A DNA stretch of 64,000 bases, taken from positions 1,798,001-1,862,000 of the forward strand of contig NZ_JBEPOO010000001.1 of NCBI RefSeq assembly GCF_040546815.1. Direction: 5' to 3'. The notes beneath the pieces were generated by a model that was not told the origin of the DNA, did no database searches, and saw only the letters and a program-made list of their open reading frames with translations. Below are positions 44,774 through 52,243 of this stretch, one piece after another. Position 1 is the first letter of the stretch. Each line of letters starts with the position of its first letter. Source of the DNA: Devosia sp. 2618 (GTDB taxonomy: Bacteria > Pseudomonadota > Alphaproteobacteria > Rhizobiales > Devosiaceae). The position numbers and the translations under genes are program-made.

Positions 44774-45934
44774 TCAGATGGTTTCGCCGAGTGCGAGCAT
44801 CAGCCCGCGTTCAATGGCGAGGCGCTCTATCCCGAGCGCGGTGGCGTCAGAGCCCAAGGTGCTGCTGCGTATCTCGGCCGCGTATGAAAGTCGGGCAACC
44901 GTCTCGCTCACACCGGGCAGCAGCAAAGGCGACGACCCAAATCCGCCGCCAAGCACCACGACGCCCGGATCGACCACACTGACGCAGGAGGCAACAATGG
45001 CTCCGATATCAGCGGCATGCCTTTCGACATGGCGCTGGGCCCCTGCTCCGCCGCTTGCGGCAAGCAGCAACAGCTCCGGCGTATCGACCGGCGGGTCGCC
45101 GTCATCGGCCGACCAATCGGCATGCACGCGCCCCATCAGGGCCTCGGTGCCCAGATAGTGCTCTACCTCGCCCGGCCGTGGCTCCGCGCCGGGTGCGAAG
45201 GGGAAGGCAAGATGACCGATTTCGCCAGCAGCCCCATAGCGACCGCGGATCAACTGGCCGCCCAAGATCAGCCCCATGCCAATCTTGAGGCCGATCTGGA
45301 TATAGGAGAACGTTTCCTCGCCCTGCGCGGCGCCATAGTGCATTTCAGCCACGGCGGCGCAGTTGACGTTGTTCTCGAGCACCACCGTCACATTCTCGGG
45401 CGGCGTGAACTCGGTGAAAATAACATTCTGCCGGCTCGCCTCGGCATCCCCATCGGGGCCTACCACGCGCGTCGGCACCGCAATGCCCAATGTCGACAGC
45501 GGTCCCCATTCCGGCCGCGTCGCTGCCAGAGCTGCAGCCACCTCAGCGGCCACCACGCGGCTGACCTCGGCGTTGACCTCGAACTGCCGCATCGGCAGGC
45601 GCTGCACATGGCTGTAGAGCAGTCTACGATCAAGGGTGGAAACGCGAACCCTTACGGAGGTCGAGCCGGCATCGACCGCCATCACGTGCCCAGCCTGTGG
45701 ACCAACGCGATATTGCGAAGCGCTGCGCCCCAGCGGCCCGCGCACCGCGCCGATCATTTCGACGTAGCCCAGTTCCTCAAGCTCAGCGATAGCCGCGGAC
45801 ATTGTCGGTCGTGACAGTCCGAGCACCGACCCGATATGCGGCCGGGTCGAGGGCCCATCGAGCACCAAAGTACGGAAAACCGCCTTGGAGCTACCCGTAA
45901 TCGAAAGACTCGCGGCCACTGCCTCAGTCCACAC
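44774..45934 (-). CDS. ROK-family transcriptional regulator
   Basis: 386 residues. Helix-turn-helix near 28-55 (PHIGSVLGLSRPTMSAAI), then a ROK fold starting MAVDAGSTSVRVRV near 85. After GEIGHLAFPF the zinc motif CxCGxxGC is replaced by a cysteine-free stretch (PGAEPRPGEVEHYLG), so ligand sensing differs from NagC. GTG start at 45934 with AGGAAG upstream. It probably represses the sugar-importer operon that starts 123 bases downstream. Confidence 0.9.
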   Translation of the reverse strand: MWTEAVAASLSITGSSKAVFRTLVLDGPSTRPHIGSVLGLSRPTMSAAIAELEELGYVEMIGAVRGPLGRSASQYRVGPQAGHVMAVDAGSTSVRVRVSTLDRRLLYSHVQRLPMRQFEVNAEVSRVVAAEVAAALAATRPEWGPLSTLGIAVPTRVVGPDGDAEASRQNVIFTEFTPPENVTVVLENNVNCAAVAEMHYGAAQGEETFSYIQIGLKIGMGLILGGQLIRGRYGAAGEIGHLAFPFAPGAEPRPGEVEHYLGTEALMGRVHADWSADDGDPPVDTPELLLLAASGGAGAQRHVERHAADIGAIVASCVSVVDPGVVVLGGGFGSSPLLLPGVSETVARLSYAAEIRSSTLGSDATALGIERLAIERGLMLALGETI

Positions 45935-46094
45935 TAATGGGCTTCCTCAAACTGGAATGATTGCGCGTCCATCCACGTCTGACCAACTTTAGGAGCATTG
46001 TCCAGCGCGGGAAGTAGCGATTGTGGCCTTAGCAACGAGACGGGCCGGCCATGCCGTTTCACAATCGGAAGGCCGCCAGCACCTTAGGCGCGAG

Positions 46095-46120
46095 AAAAAA
46101 CTCGGCGAAAAACCGCCGAG
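46095..46120 (-). terminator. Intrinsic terminator of the BMP/cytosine-deaminase operon
   Basis: On the minus strand CTCGGCG, GTTTTT loop, CGCCGAG, then TTTTTT: a classic stem plus U-run, 33 bases after the deaminase stop. The strongest terminator in the window. Confidence 0.88.
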
Positions 46121-46152
46121 CTTCATATGCTGGAACCACGAGGAACCCGCTT

Positions 46153-47445
46153 TTACTTCGCGGCCATCGCCCCGACCTTCGACGGGTCGAGCTGTGATGG
46201 CCGCCCTGGCAGGTCCAGTTTGGCAGCCCGCGGTGCGGAGCTCGAAATTACTTTGCCGCCCTTGATCACGGCCAGGCGCGTAGCTTTGAGGCGGATGGCT
46301 TCGATGGGGTCGGCGGCTTGGAGGAGGACCATGTCGGCTTTGCAGCCGACGTCGAGGCCGTAGCCGTCGAGATGGAGGATTTTTGCCGGACCGGTCGTTA
46401 CGGCGGCAAAGCATTGGCGCATGGCGTCGCGGCCGGTCATCTGGGCGACGTGCAGGCCCATGTTCGCGACTTCAAGCATATCGGCCTGACCCAGCGAATA
46501 CCAGGGGTCCATCATGCAATCCTGACCGAAGGCGGCGATGATGCCATAGGACAGGATTTCGGGGAAACGGTTCATGCCACGCCGCTTGGGATAGCTATCG
46601 TGGCGGCCCTGGATGACGATGTTGATATTGGGATTGGCGATGGCGGCGACGCCCGCCTCGGCCATCAATGGCAGGAGCTTGGACACATAGTAATTGTCCA
46701 TCGAGTGCATCGAGGTCAGGTGCGAGCCGGTCACCCTGCCCCCCAGGTCCAGGCGCTGAGTTTCGTAGCTGAGGGTTTCGATGTGCCGGCTGAGCGGATC
46801 GTCCGTCTCGTCACAATGGAGGTCGACCAGCAGGCCGCGCTCGGCGGCGATTTCGCAGAGCGCTTTAACGCTTGCCGCGCCATCGGCCATGGTGCGTTCG
46901 AAATGCGGAATGCCGCCAACGACGTCGACACCCATATCGAGCGCGCGGGTCAGCAGATCGACAGCGCCGGGATAGCGGTAATAGCCGTCCTGTGGGAATG
47001 CCACCAGCTGCAGGTCAATATAAGGCGCAACAAGCCGTTTGACCTCAAGCAGCGCTTCGACGCCGAGCAGGCGATCATCGCAGATATCGACATGGGTGCG
47101 GATGGCTAGCAGGCCCTGCGACACGGCCAGATCGCAATAGGCCAGCGCGCGCTCGATGACGGCTTCCTGCGTCAGCAGCGGCTTGAGTTCGCCCCAGATC
47201 TTGATTCCATCGAGCAGCAATCCGCTTTCGTTGAGGCGCGGCTGGCCCAGTGACAGGGTGGCATCCATGTGGAAATGGCAATCAACGAAAGGTGGCGCGA
47301 CGAGCTGGCCGGCCGCGTCGATGGTCTGGCCGGTGTCGCCACCGAGATTGGCTTCGACAGCGGCAATGCGGCCAGCGGAAACGCCGATATCGACGCCTGT
47401 CCGACCGTCAGGCAGCGTGGCATTGGTGATTTTCAGATCGAACAA
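46153..47445 (-). CDS. Cytosine-deaminase-like amidohydrolase
   Basis: 430 residues. Metal and active-site motifs are all present: CHFHMD near 60 (HxH), HCDETDD near 212-218 (His, catalytic Glu), SHLTSMHS near 243 and QDCMMDPW near 311 (metal Asp). These match E. coli CodA closely in order. Such enzymes deaminate cytosine, isoguanine or related rings. It starts with TTG at 47445 with GAGG 6 bases upstream; the nearest ATG (47456) is out of frame. Final gene after a nucleoside-type importer, so it likely degrades or salvages the imported base. Confidence 0.87.
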   Translation of the reverse strand: MFDLKITNATLPDGRTGVDIGVSAGRIAAVEANLGGDTGQTIDAAGQLVAPPFVDCHFHMDATLSLGQPRLNESGLLLDGIKIWGELKPLLTQEAVIERALAYCDLAVSQGLLAIRTHVDICDDRLLGVEALLEVKRLVAPYIDLQLVAFPQDGYYRYPGAVDLLTRALDMGVDVVGGIPHFERTMADGAASVKALCEIAAERGLLVDLHCDETDDPLSRHIETLSYETQRLDLGGRVTGSHLTSMHSMDNYYVSKLLPLMAEAGVAAIANPNINIVIQGRHDSYPKRRGMNRFPEILSYGIIAAFGQDCMMDPWYSLGQADMLEVANMGLHVAQMTGRDAMRQCFAAVTTGPAKILHLDGYGLDVGCKADMVLLQAADPIEAIRLKATRLAVIKGGKVISSSAPRAAKLDLPGRPSQLDPSKVGAMAAK

Positions 47446-47477
47446 GACAGCCTCATTTCAATAGATTTCAAAACGCC

Positions 47478-48422
47478 TTAGTGCCGCTGGCCCTTAAACC
47501 AGGGCTGCAGCAAGGCGCGTGGATAGTCAGCCCGACGCGCAACGACGACGAGCGCGACGATAGACAAGAGATAGGGCAGCATCAGGAAAACCTGTCCGGG
47601 CACGACCTGCCCGATCTGGGCCTGCAGTCGAATCTGGAAGGCGTCGAAAGCGCCAAACAAAAGCGCGCCGAGCAGCGCCTTGCCGGGCTGCCAGGAGGCG
47701 AACACCACCAGCGCGATGCAGATCCAGCCACGGCCATTGACCATGCCGAAAAAGAACGCGTCAAAGGCTGACATGGTCAGGAACGCGCCGCCCAAAGCCA
47801 TCAGCGCCGAGCCGACGACGACGGCGCCGATGCGCAGGCCGCGCACCGAAAGACCCTGTGCCTCGACGGCTGCCGGATTGTCGCCCACGGCGCGGACCGC
47901 CAGTCCGAGCGGCGTCCGATACAGCACGAAGGCCACAACGGCGACGAGCGCCAGCGCGAGGAAGGTCATCGGCGTTTGCTGGAACAGTGCTGGGCCGATG
48001 AACGGCAGATCGCTCAGGCCCGGTATCGAGACGGGCTGAAACGGCACGATGCGCGGCGGCGTCGAGACGTTTGGCAATGCGGTGCGGTAGGTGAAATAGC
48101 TGGCGCTGGTTGCGAGCAGAGTTATGCCGATGCCCGAGACGTGTTGCGACAGTCCCAGCACCACGGTCAGGATGGCATGCAGCAGTCCAAACAGGCCGCC
48201 CGCCAGCGCGGCGACAAGAATGCCGCCCGACAGGCCCGCACCCAGATAGACGGCGAGCCAACCGGCCATGGCGCCGGCGACGAAAATGCCTTCGATGCCC
48301 AGATTCAGCACCCCTGCCCGCTCGCAGATCAGTGCGCCCAGCACACCGAAAATCAGCGGCGTGGCGATGCGGATGGCGGCGGCCCAGAAATTGGCGGACA
48401 TCAGAATGTCGATGGCTTCCAT
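47478..48422 (-). CDS. ABC importer permease for nucleoside-like ligands, YufQ type
   Basis: 314 residues, about eight to ten helices, BPD_transp_2 family. AGVLNLGIEGIFVAGAMAGW near 35-54 is the conserved motif of BMP-system permeases. Starts one base from the end of the other permease gene. Forms the membrane channel with the 48424-49506 subunit. Confidence 0.92.
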   Translation of the reverse strand: MEAIDILMSANFWAAAIRIATPLIFGVLGALICERAGVLNLGIEGIFVAGAMAGWLAVYLGAGLSGGILVAALAGGLFGLLHAILTVVLGLSQHVSGIGITLLATSASYFTYRTALPNVSTPPRIVPFQPVSIPGLSDLPFIGPALFQQTPMTFLALALVAVVAFVLYRTPLGLAVRAVGDNPAAVEAQGLSVRGLRIGAVVVGSALMALGGAFLTMSAFDAFFFGMVNGRGWICIALVVFASWQPGKALLGALLFGAFDAFQIRLQAQIGQVVPGQVFLMLPYLLSIVALVVVARRADYPRALLQPWFKGQRH

Positions 48423-48423
48423 G

Positions 48424-49506
48424 TCAGGCCCCCGCGACCGGTTTGACGGTTTTCTCGTAGCGCACGCGGAACCGCAGGAAGAAGCTGCCGACCAGAACGC
48501 TCAGCAGCGATAGCGCCACCACCAGATCAGCCAGATAGCTGGAAATGCCGGTGGCGCGGCTCATCGAGTCGGCGCCGACGAACACCGCAGCGACAAAGAC
48601 TGCGGCAAACACCGCGCCGATGGGCGACAGCCCGGCCAACATGGCGACCACGATGCCGGTATAGCCAAAGCCGGGCGACAGATCGGCTGAGAGATAGCCC
48701 TTTACGCCGGCCACTTCGCCAACCCCGGCCAGGCCTGCCAGGCCGCCGGAGATCAGCGCGACCTTGAGCATTGTCGCATTGACTGGAATACCCGCGAAGC
48801 GGGCGGCGGCGCGGTTTTCGCCGACGGCACGGATTTCAAAGCCGAGTACGGTTTTGCGTACGATGACCCAGAGCACGATGGCGGCAGCCAGCCCGACGAT
48901 CAGGCCGAAATGCACGCGCATGCGCGGCAGCAGTTTGGGATAATCCGCCGCGTCGATCAGCGCCACCGATTGCGGCCAGCCCATCGACAACGGATCGCGC
49001 AGCGGGCCTTCGACCAGCATCTGGATGAAGAGAATAACGACGAAGTTCAGCAGCAGCGTGATCACCACCTCGTCGGCGCCAAAGCGCTGCTTGAGGATGG
49101 CCGGAACGACCATCATCAGCCCGCCTGCCACAAAGCCTGCAATCATCACCGTCGGGATCATCAATGCTGGCGGCAGGTGCAGCAGGCCGCTGCCGACCAG
49201 AACGGCCGCAAGCGCGCCGATATAGAGCTGGCCTTCAGCGCCGATGTTCCACAGCTTGGCGCGGAAGGCGACGACAGCGGCGAGGCCGGTCAGGATCAAT
49301 GGCGTGGCGCGATTGAGCGTTTCGGAGAAGGCAAACATCGACCCGAACGCGCCCTGCACGATCAGCAGATAGGCTTCGAGTGGCGAGCGACCGGCCAGCG
49401 ACACGGGAATGGCGACCAGCAGCAGAGCAGCGAGTGCTGCCAGCAGCGAAACGGTGATTTTGAGCGATACGGGCGCGTCGGCGCGGGGTTCGAGGCGGAA
49501 ACTCAT
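48424..49506 (-). CDS. ABC importer permease for nucleoside-like ligands, YufP type
   Basis: 360 residues, BPD_transp_2 family. Key segments are KLWNIGAEGQLYIGALAA near 84-101 and ENRAAARFAGIPVNATMLKV near 233-252. Overlaps the ATPase stop by ATGA. The pair resembles YufP-YufQ and RnsC-RnsD, which import purine nucleosides. Confidence 0.92.
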   Translation of the reverse strand: MSFRLEPRADAPVSLKITVSLLAALAALLLVAIPVSLAGRSPLEAYLLIVQGAFGSMFAFSETLNRATPLILTGLAAVVAFRAKLWNIGAEGQLYIGALAAVLVGSGLLHLPPALMIPTVMIAGFVAGGLMMVVPAILKQRFGADEVVITLLLNFVVILFIQMLVEGPLRDPLSMGWPQSVALIDAADYPKLLPRMRVHFGLIVGLAAAIVLWVIVRKTVLGFEIRAVGENRAAARFAGIPVNATMLKVALISGGLAGLAGVGEVAGVKGYLSADLSPGFGYTGIVVAMLAGLSPIGAVFAAVFVAAVFVGADSMSRATGISSYLADLVVALSLLSVLVGSFFLRFRVRYEKTVKPVAGA

Positions 49507-51041
49507 GCGGAGATTGCCTCGCTGGTTCCGGCCTGTCCGGCCATCAACAGCCCAACCGTTCCGCGATCCAGCGCGTCGGATGGACCGGCATCGGCGACCT
49601 CACCGGCATGCACCACCAGGAAGCGGTCGGCCAGTGCAAACAACTCGTCGAGGTCTTCGGAAATCACCATCACGGCTGCGCCGCCGTCTCTCGCTGCGAT
49701 GATGCGGCGATGCACTTCGGCCTGCGCGCCAACATCGAGGCCGCGCGTTGGTTGATTGGCGAGAATGACACGCGGCGAACGCTCCAGAACGCGGGCAAGA
49801 ATGAGTTTTTGCACATTGCCGCCCGACAACAGCCGCGCCTCGGCGTCTGGCCCAGGGCAGCGAATGTCATAGCCAGCAATCGCCGCGGTCGCGCGCTCCT
49901 GCATGGCCTTGCGATTGAGCAGGCCGAAGCGGGAGAAATCGCCGCCGCGCACATCCTCAATGGCGATATTGTCGGCCACGCTCATGGTGCCGACAACGCC
50001 GTCATGCTGGCGATCCTCGGGCATGCGCGCCACGCCCGAAGCGACCAGCGCGCGTGGATCGGCTTTGGTGATGGCCCGGTCGTAAAACAGCACATCGCCG
50101 CTATGGGGAATGGCAAGGCCCGACATCAAGGCGGCAATTGCCGCCTGCCCGTTGCCCGAAACGCCGGCAACGCCGACGATCTCGCCAGCCCGCAGGGCAA
50201 AGCTGGCATTGGCAAGCGCCGAACGCGCCTCGCCACGCCCGAGCGACACGTCACGAAACTCTACCAGTGTTTCCTTGGGGATCGGCGCGGTGCGGGTCAC
50301 CTCGGCCACGGCCTTGCCCACCATCAGATCGGCAATCGCGCGGCGATCGGCATCGGCCGTCACCAGCTCACCGGCCTTTTTACCACCGCGAAGCACGACA
50401 ATACGGTTGGACACCGCCAGCACTTCGCCCAGCTTGTGCGAGATGAAAATGACACCCAGGCCGCGCGCCGCCAACCGCCGCAACACGGCGAACAGGCCGT
50501 CGGATTCCTGCGGTGTCAGAACCGCCGTGGGCTCATCGAGAATGAGCACACGCACATCGCGATAGAGCGCCTTGAGGATTTCGACGCGTTGCTTTTCGCC
50601 AACCGTCAGCGCGGCGACCTTGCGGTCGAGATCGACCTCAAGCCCGCTTTCCGCAATGATCTGTTCCACCTTGTGGCGAGCAACGCGACCGCTGGTCGGG
50701 CGCAGCAGGGACTCGGTTCCGAGGCGGATATTGTCGAGACCGGAGAGGTTCTCAGCGAGGGCGAAATGCTGGTGCACCATGCCGACACCGGCCGCCAGCG
50801 CTGCGCCGGGCGATCCGGGTGGCAGCACATTGCCCGCGACGCGGACGGTGCCTTCGTCCTGCACATAATGGCCGAACAGGATATTCATCAGCGTGGTCTT
50901 GCCCGCGCCGTTCTCGCCCAGTAGCGCCAGGATTTCTCCACGCTTGAGGTCGAGATCGAGCGCGTCATTGGCCACCAGCGCGCCGAAACGCTTGGTGATG
51001 CCCTCGAGCGAGAGCACGATTTCGGCCTGCTGATCCTGCAT
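49503..51041 (-). CDS. ABC importer double-domain ATPase, YufO/RnsB type
   Basis: 512 residues with two nucleotide-binding domains. The first has a normal Walker A (GENGAGKTT near 42-50) and LTVGEKQRVEI; the second has the degenerate GVSGNGQAA typical of ribose/BMP-type ATPases, with LLSGGNVQKL and VILANQPTRGLD. The ATG at 51041 is set by homology; frames reaching 51230 lack a start site and add a non-domain leader. Confidence 0.93.
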   Translation of the reverse strand: MQDQQAEIVLSLEGITKRFGALVANDALDLDLKRGEILALLGENGAGKTTLMNILFGHYVQDEGTVRVAGNVLPPGSPGAALAAGVGMVHQHFALAENLSGLDNIRLGTESLLRPTSGRVARHKVEQIIAESGLEVDLDRKVAALTVGEKQRVEILKALYRDVRVLILDEPTAVLTPQESDGLFAVLRRLAARGLGVIFISHKLGEVLAVSNRIVVLRGGKKAGELVTADADRRAIADLMVGKAVAEVTRTAPIPKETLVEFRDVSLGRGEARSALANASFALRAGEIVGVAGVSGNGQAAIAALMSGLAIPHSGDVLFYDRAITKADPRALVASGVARMPEDRQHDGVVGTMSVADNIAIEDVRGGDFSRFGLLNRKAMQERATAAIAGYDIRCPGPDAEARLLSGGNVQKLILARVLERSPRVILANQPTRGLDVGAQAEVHRRIIAARDGGAAVMVISEDLDELFALADRFLVVHAGEVADAGPSDALDRGTVGLLMAGQAGTSEAISA

Positions 51042-51058
51042 GTCCGTCCCTAAAGAAA

Positions 51059-51083
51059 GGCCGGGCGCTGCGAACGCCCGGCC
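51059..51083 (-). terminator. Intercistronic hairpin after the BMP-type binding-protein gene
   Basis: On the minus strand GGCCGGGCG, 7-base loop, CGCCCGGCC, then TTTCTTT: a 9-bp GC stem with a U-rich tail, 8 bases after the stop and 18 before the ATPase start. A leaky terminator is likely. Confidence 0.75.
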
Positions 51084-51090
51084 ATTTATC

Positions 51091-52086
51091 CTACATGTTC
51101 GATTTTGGTTCGGCGTCGTTGATCTCAACAGCAAAGGCACCCGATTTGATCTCGGCTTCCTTGGCGTCGGCCGCAGCGATGGCTTCAGGCCCGGCCAGTG
51201 CGGCGTCGGCCACAAGGCTCGAACCACCATACTTCATGAAGGCGTAGATGCCGTAGTCAGACGCGGTGAAGGTGTCTGCCTTAACATCTGCAATCGCCTT
51301 GTCGATCATCGGCTCACCGTGCCAAAGGGCGCTGGCCAGGATCGTACCGGGATAGTCGGTCGCCGTATCGATGACGTTGCCGATGGCCAAAATGCCGCGT
51401 TCCTTGGCCGCGTCGGACACGCCGAAACGCTCGGCATAGAGAATGTCGGCGCCGGCATCGACCATGGCGAATGCGGCTTCCTTGGCCTTCGGCGGATCAT
51501 ACCAGGAGTTGATGAAGCTAACCGAGAACTTGACGTTCGGGTTCACCGACAATGCGCCCGCCATGAAGGCGTTCATCAGGCGGTTCACTTCGGGAATGGC
51601 GTAGCCGCCGACCATGCCGATCATGTTGGACTTGGTCTTGGAGCCTGCGATCATGCCGGTCAGGTAGCTTGGCTCCTGAATGAAATTGTCGAAAGTGGCA
51701 AAGTTCGGTTCGACGGGCGGCAGCGATGAGCCCATCAGGAAGTCGATCTCGGGGTACTCGGCGGCCACCGCGCGGGCGGGCTGCTCTACGCCGAATGCTT
51801 CACCGACCATCAGCGCAACGCCCTGCTCGGCATATTCGCGCATGACGCGCTCATAGTCGGTGTTGGAGACGTTTTCTGAGTAGACGTAATCGATCTCGCC
51901 GCGCTCCTCGGCAGCTTTGAGCGCGTTGTGCAGGCGGCTCGCCCACTGTTGTTCGACCGGCACGGTCCAGACGGCGGCCACCTTGAGCGCGTCCTGCGCC
52001 CAGGCCATGCCGCCCATCGTCAGCGCCGTGCCCAGCGCCAATGCAGCGACCATCGTGCGGCGACTAATCTTTGCAAATTCAGTCAT
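51091..52086 (-). CDS. BMP-family (PnrA/BmpA-like) substrate-binding protein
   Basis: 331 residues. A twin-Arg-like start (AKISRRTMVAALALGTALTM) and signal end near AWA/Q (about 30); no lipobox Cys. The mature protein has AAVWTVPVEQQWASRLHNAL and GMVGGYAIPEVNRLMNAFMAGA, typical of BMP nucleoside binders. GGGAG stands 6 bases before the ATG at 52086. First gene of the nucleobase/nucleoside import operon. Its 5' leader folds into a branched structure ending in a U-run. Confidence 0.91.
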   Translation of the reverse strand: MTEFAKISRRTMVAALALGTALTMGGMAWAQDALKVAAVWTVPVEQQWASRLHNALKAAEERGEIDYVYSENVSNTDYERVMREYAEQGVALMVGEAFGVEQPARAVAAEYPEIDFLMGSSLPPVEPNFATFDNFIQEPSYLTGMIAGSKTKSNMIGMVGGYAIPEVNRLMNAFMAGALSVNPNVKFSVSFINSWYDPPKAKEAAFAMVDAGADILYAERFGVSDAAKERGILAIGNVIDTATDYPGTILASALWHGEPMIDKAIADVKADTFTASDYGIYAFMKYGGSSLVADAALAGPEAIAAADAKEAEIKSGAFAVEINDAEPKSNM

Positions 52087-52105
52087 TTGGCTCCCCGATC
52101 TGTTT

Positions 52106-52178
52106 AAAAAAACGCCCATGCTTTCCTGCTGCCTATCTAGCAGGCAAGCCAATAGTCTTGGCAAGTCGGAAAGCATGG
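52106..52178 (-). ncRNA. Candidate structured leader/attenuator of the BMP operon
   Basis: In the transcript, CCATGCTTTCC (52178-52168) pairs with GGAAAGCATGG (52126-52116), enclosing two hairpins: GCCAA-GACTA-TTGGC (52162-52148) and CCTGCT, 8-base loop, AGCAGG (52144-52125). The closing stem is followed by GCG and seven U's (52112-52106), 20 bases before the ATG. This is a three-way junction sitting on a terminator. A GGAAAG upstream (52215-52210) could pair with CTTTCC and prevent the stem. It could be a riboswitch-like attenuator, or simply the terminator of the cyclase gene upstream; no known class recognised. Confidence 0.5.
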
Positions 52179-52243
52179 TTTTCTGCCTCATGGCAATTGG
52201 CAGTGCTTTCTTTCCACACCTGTCTCGGCACGAGCAATGAACA

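Noticed and set aside
49608..50924. 438-codon plus-strand frame opposite the BMP-type ATPase
   Set aside because: Shadow of a gene with two complete nucleotide-binding domains.
52106..52178. Purine riboswitch upstream of the BMP importer
   Set aside because: The three-way shape is similar, but the conserved junction bases and the paired loop sequences of purine riboswitches are not present, so no known class is claimed.
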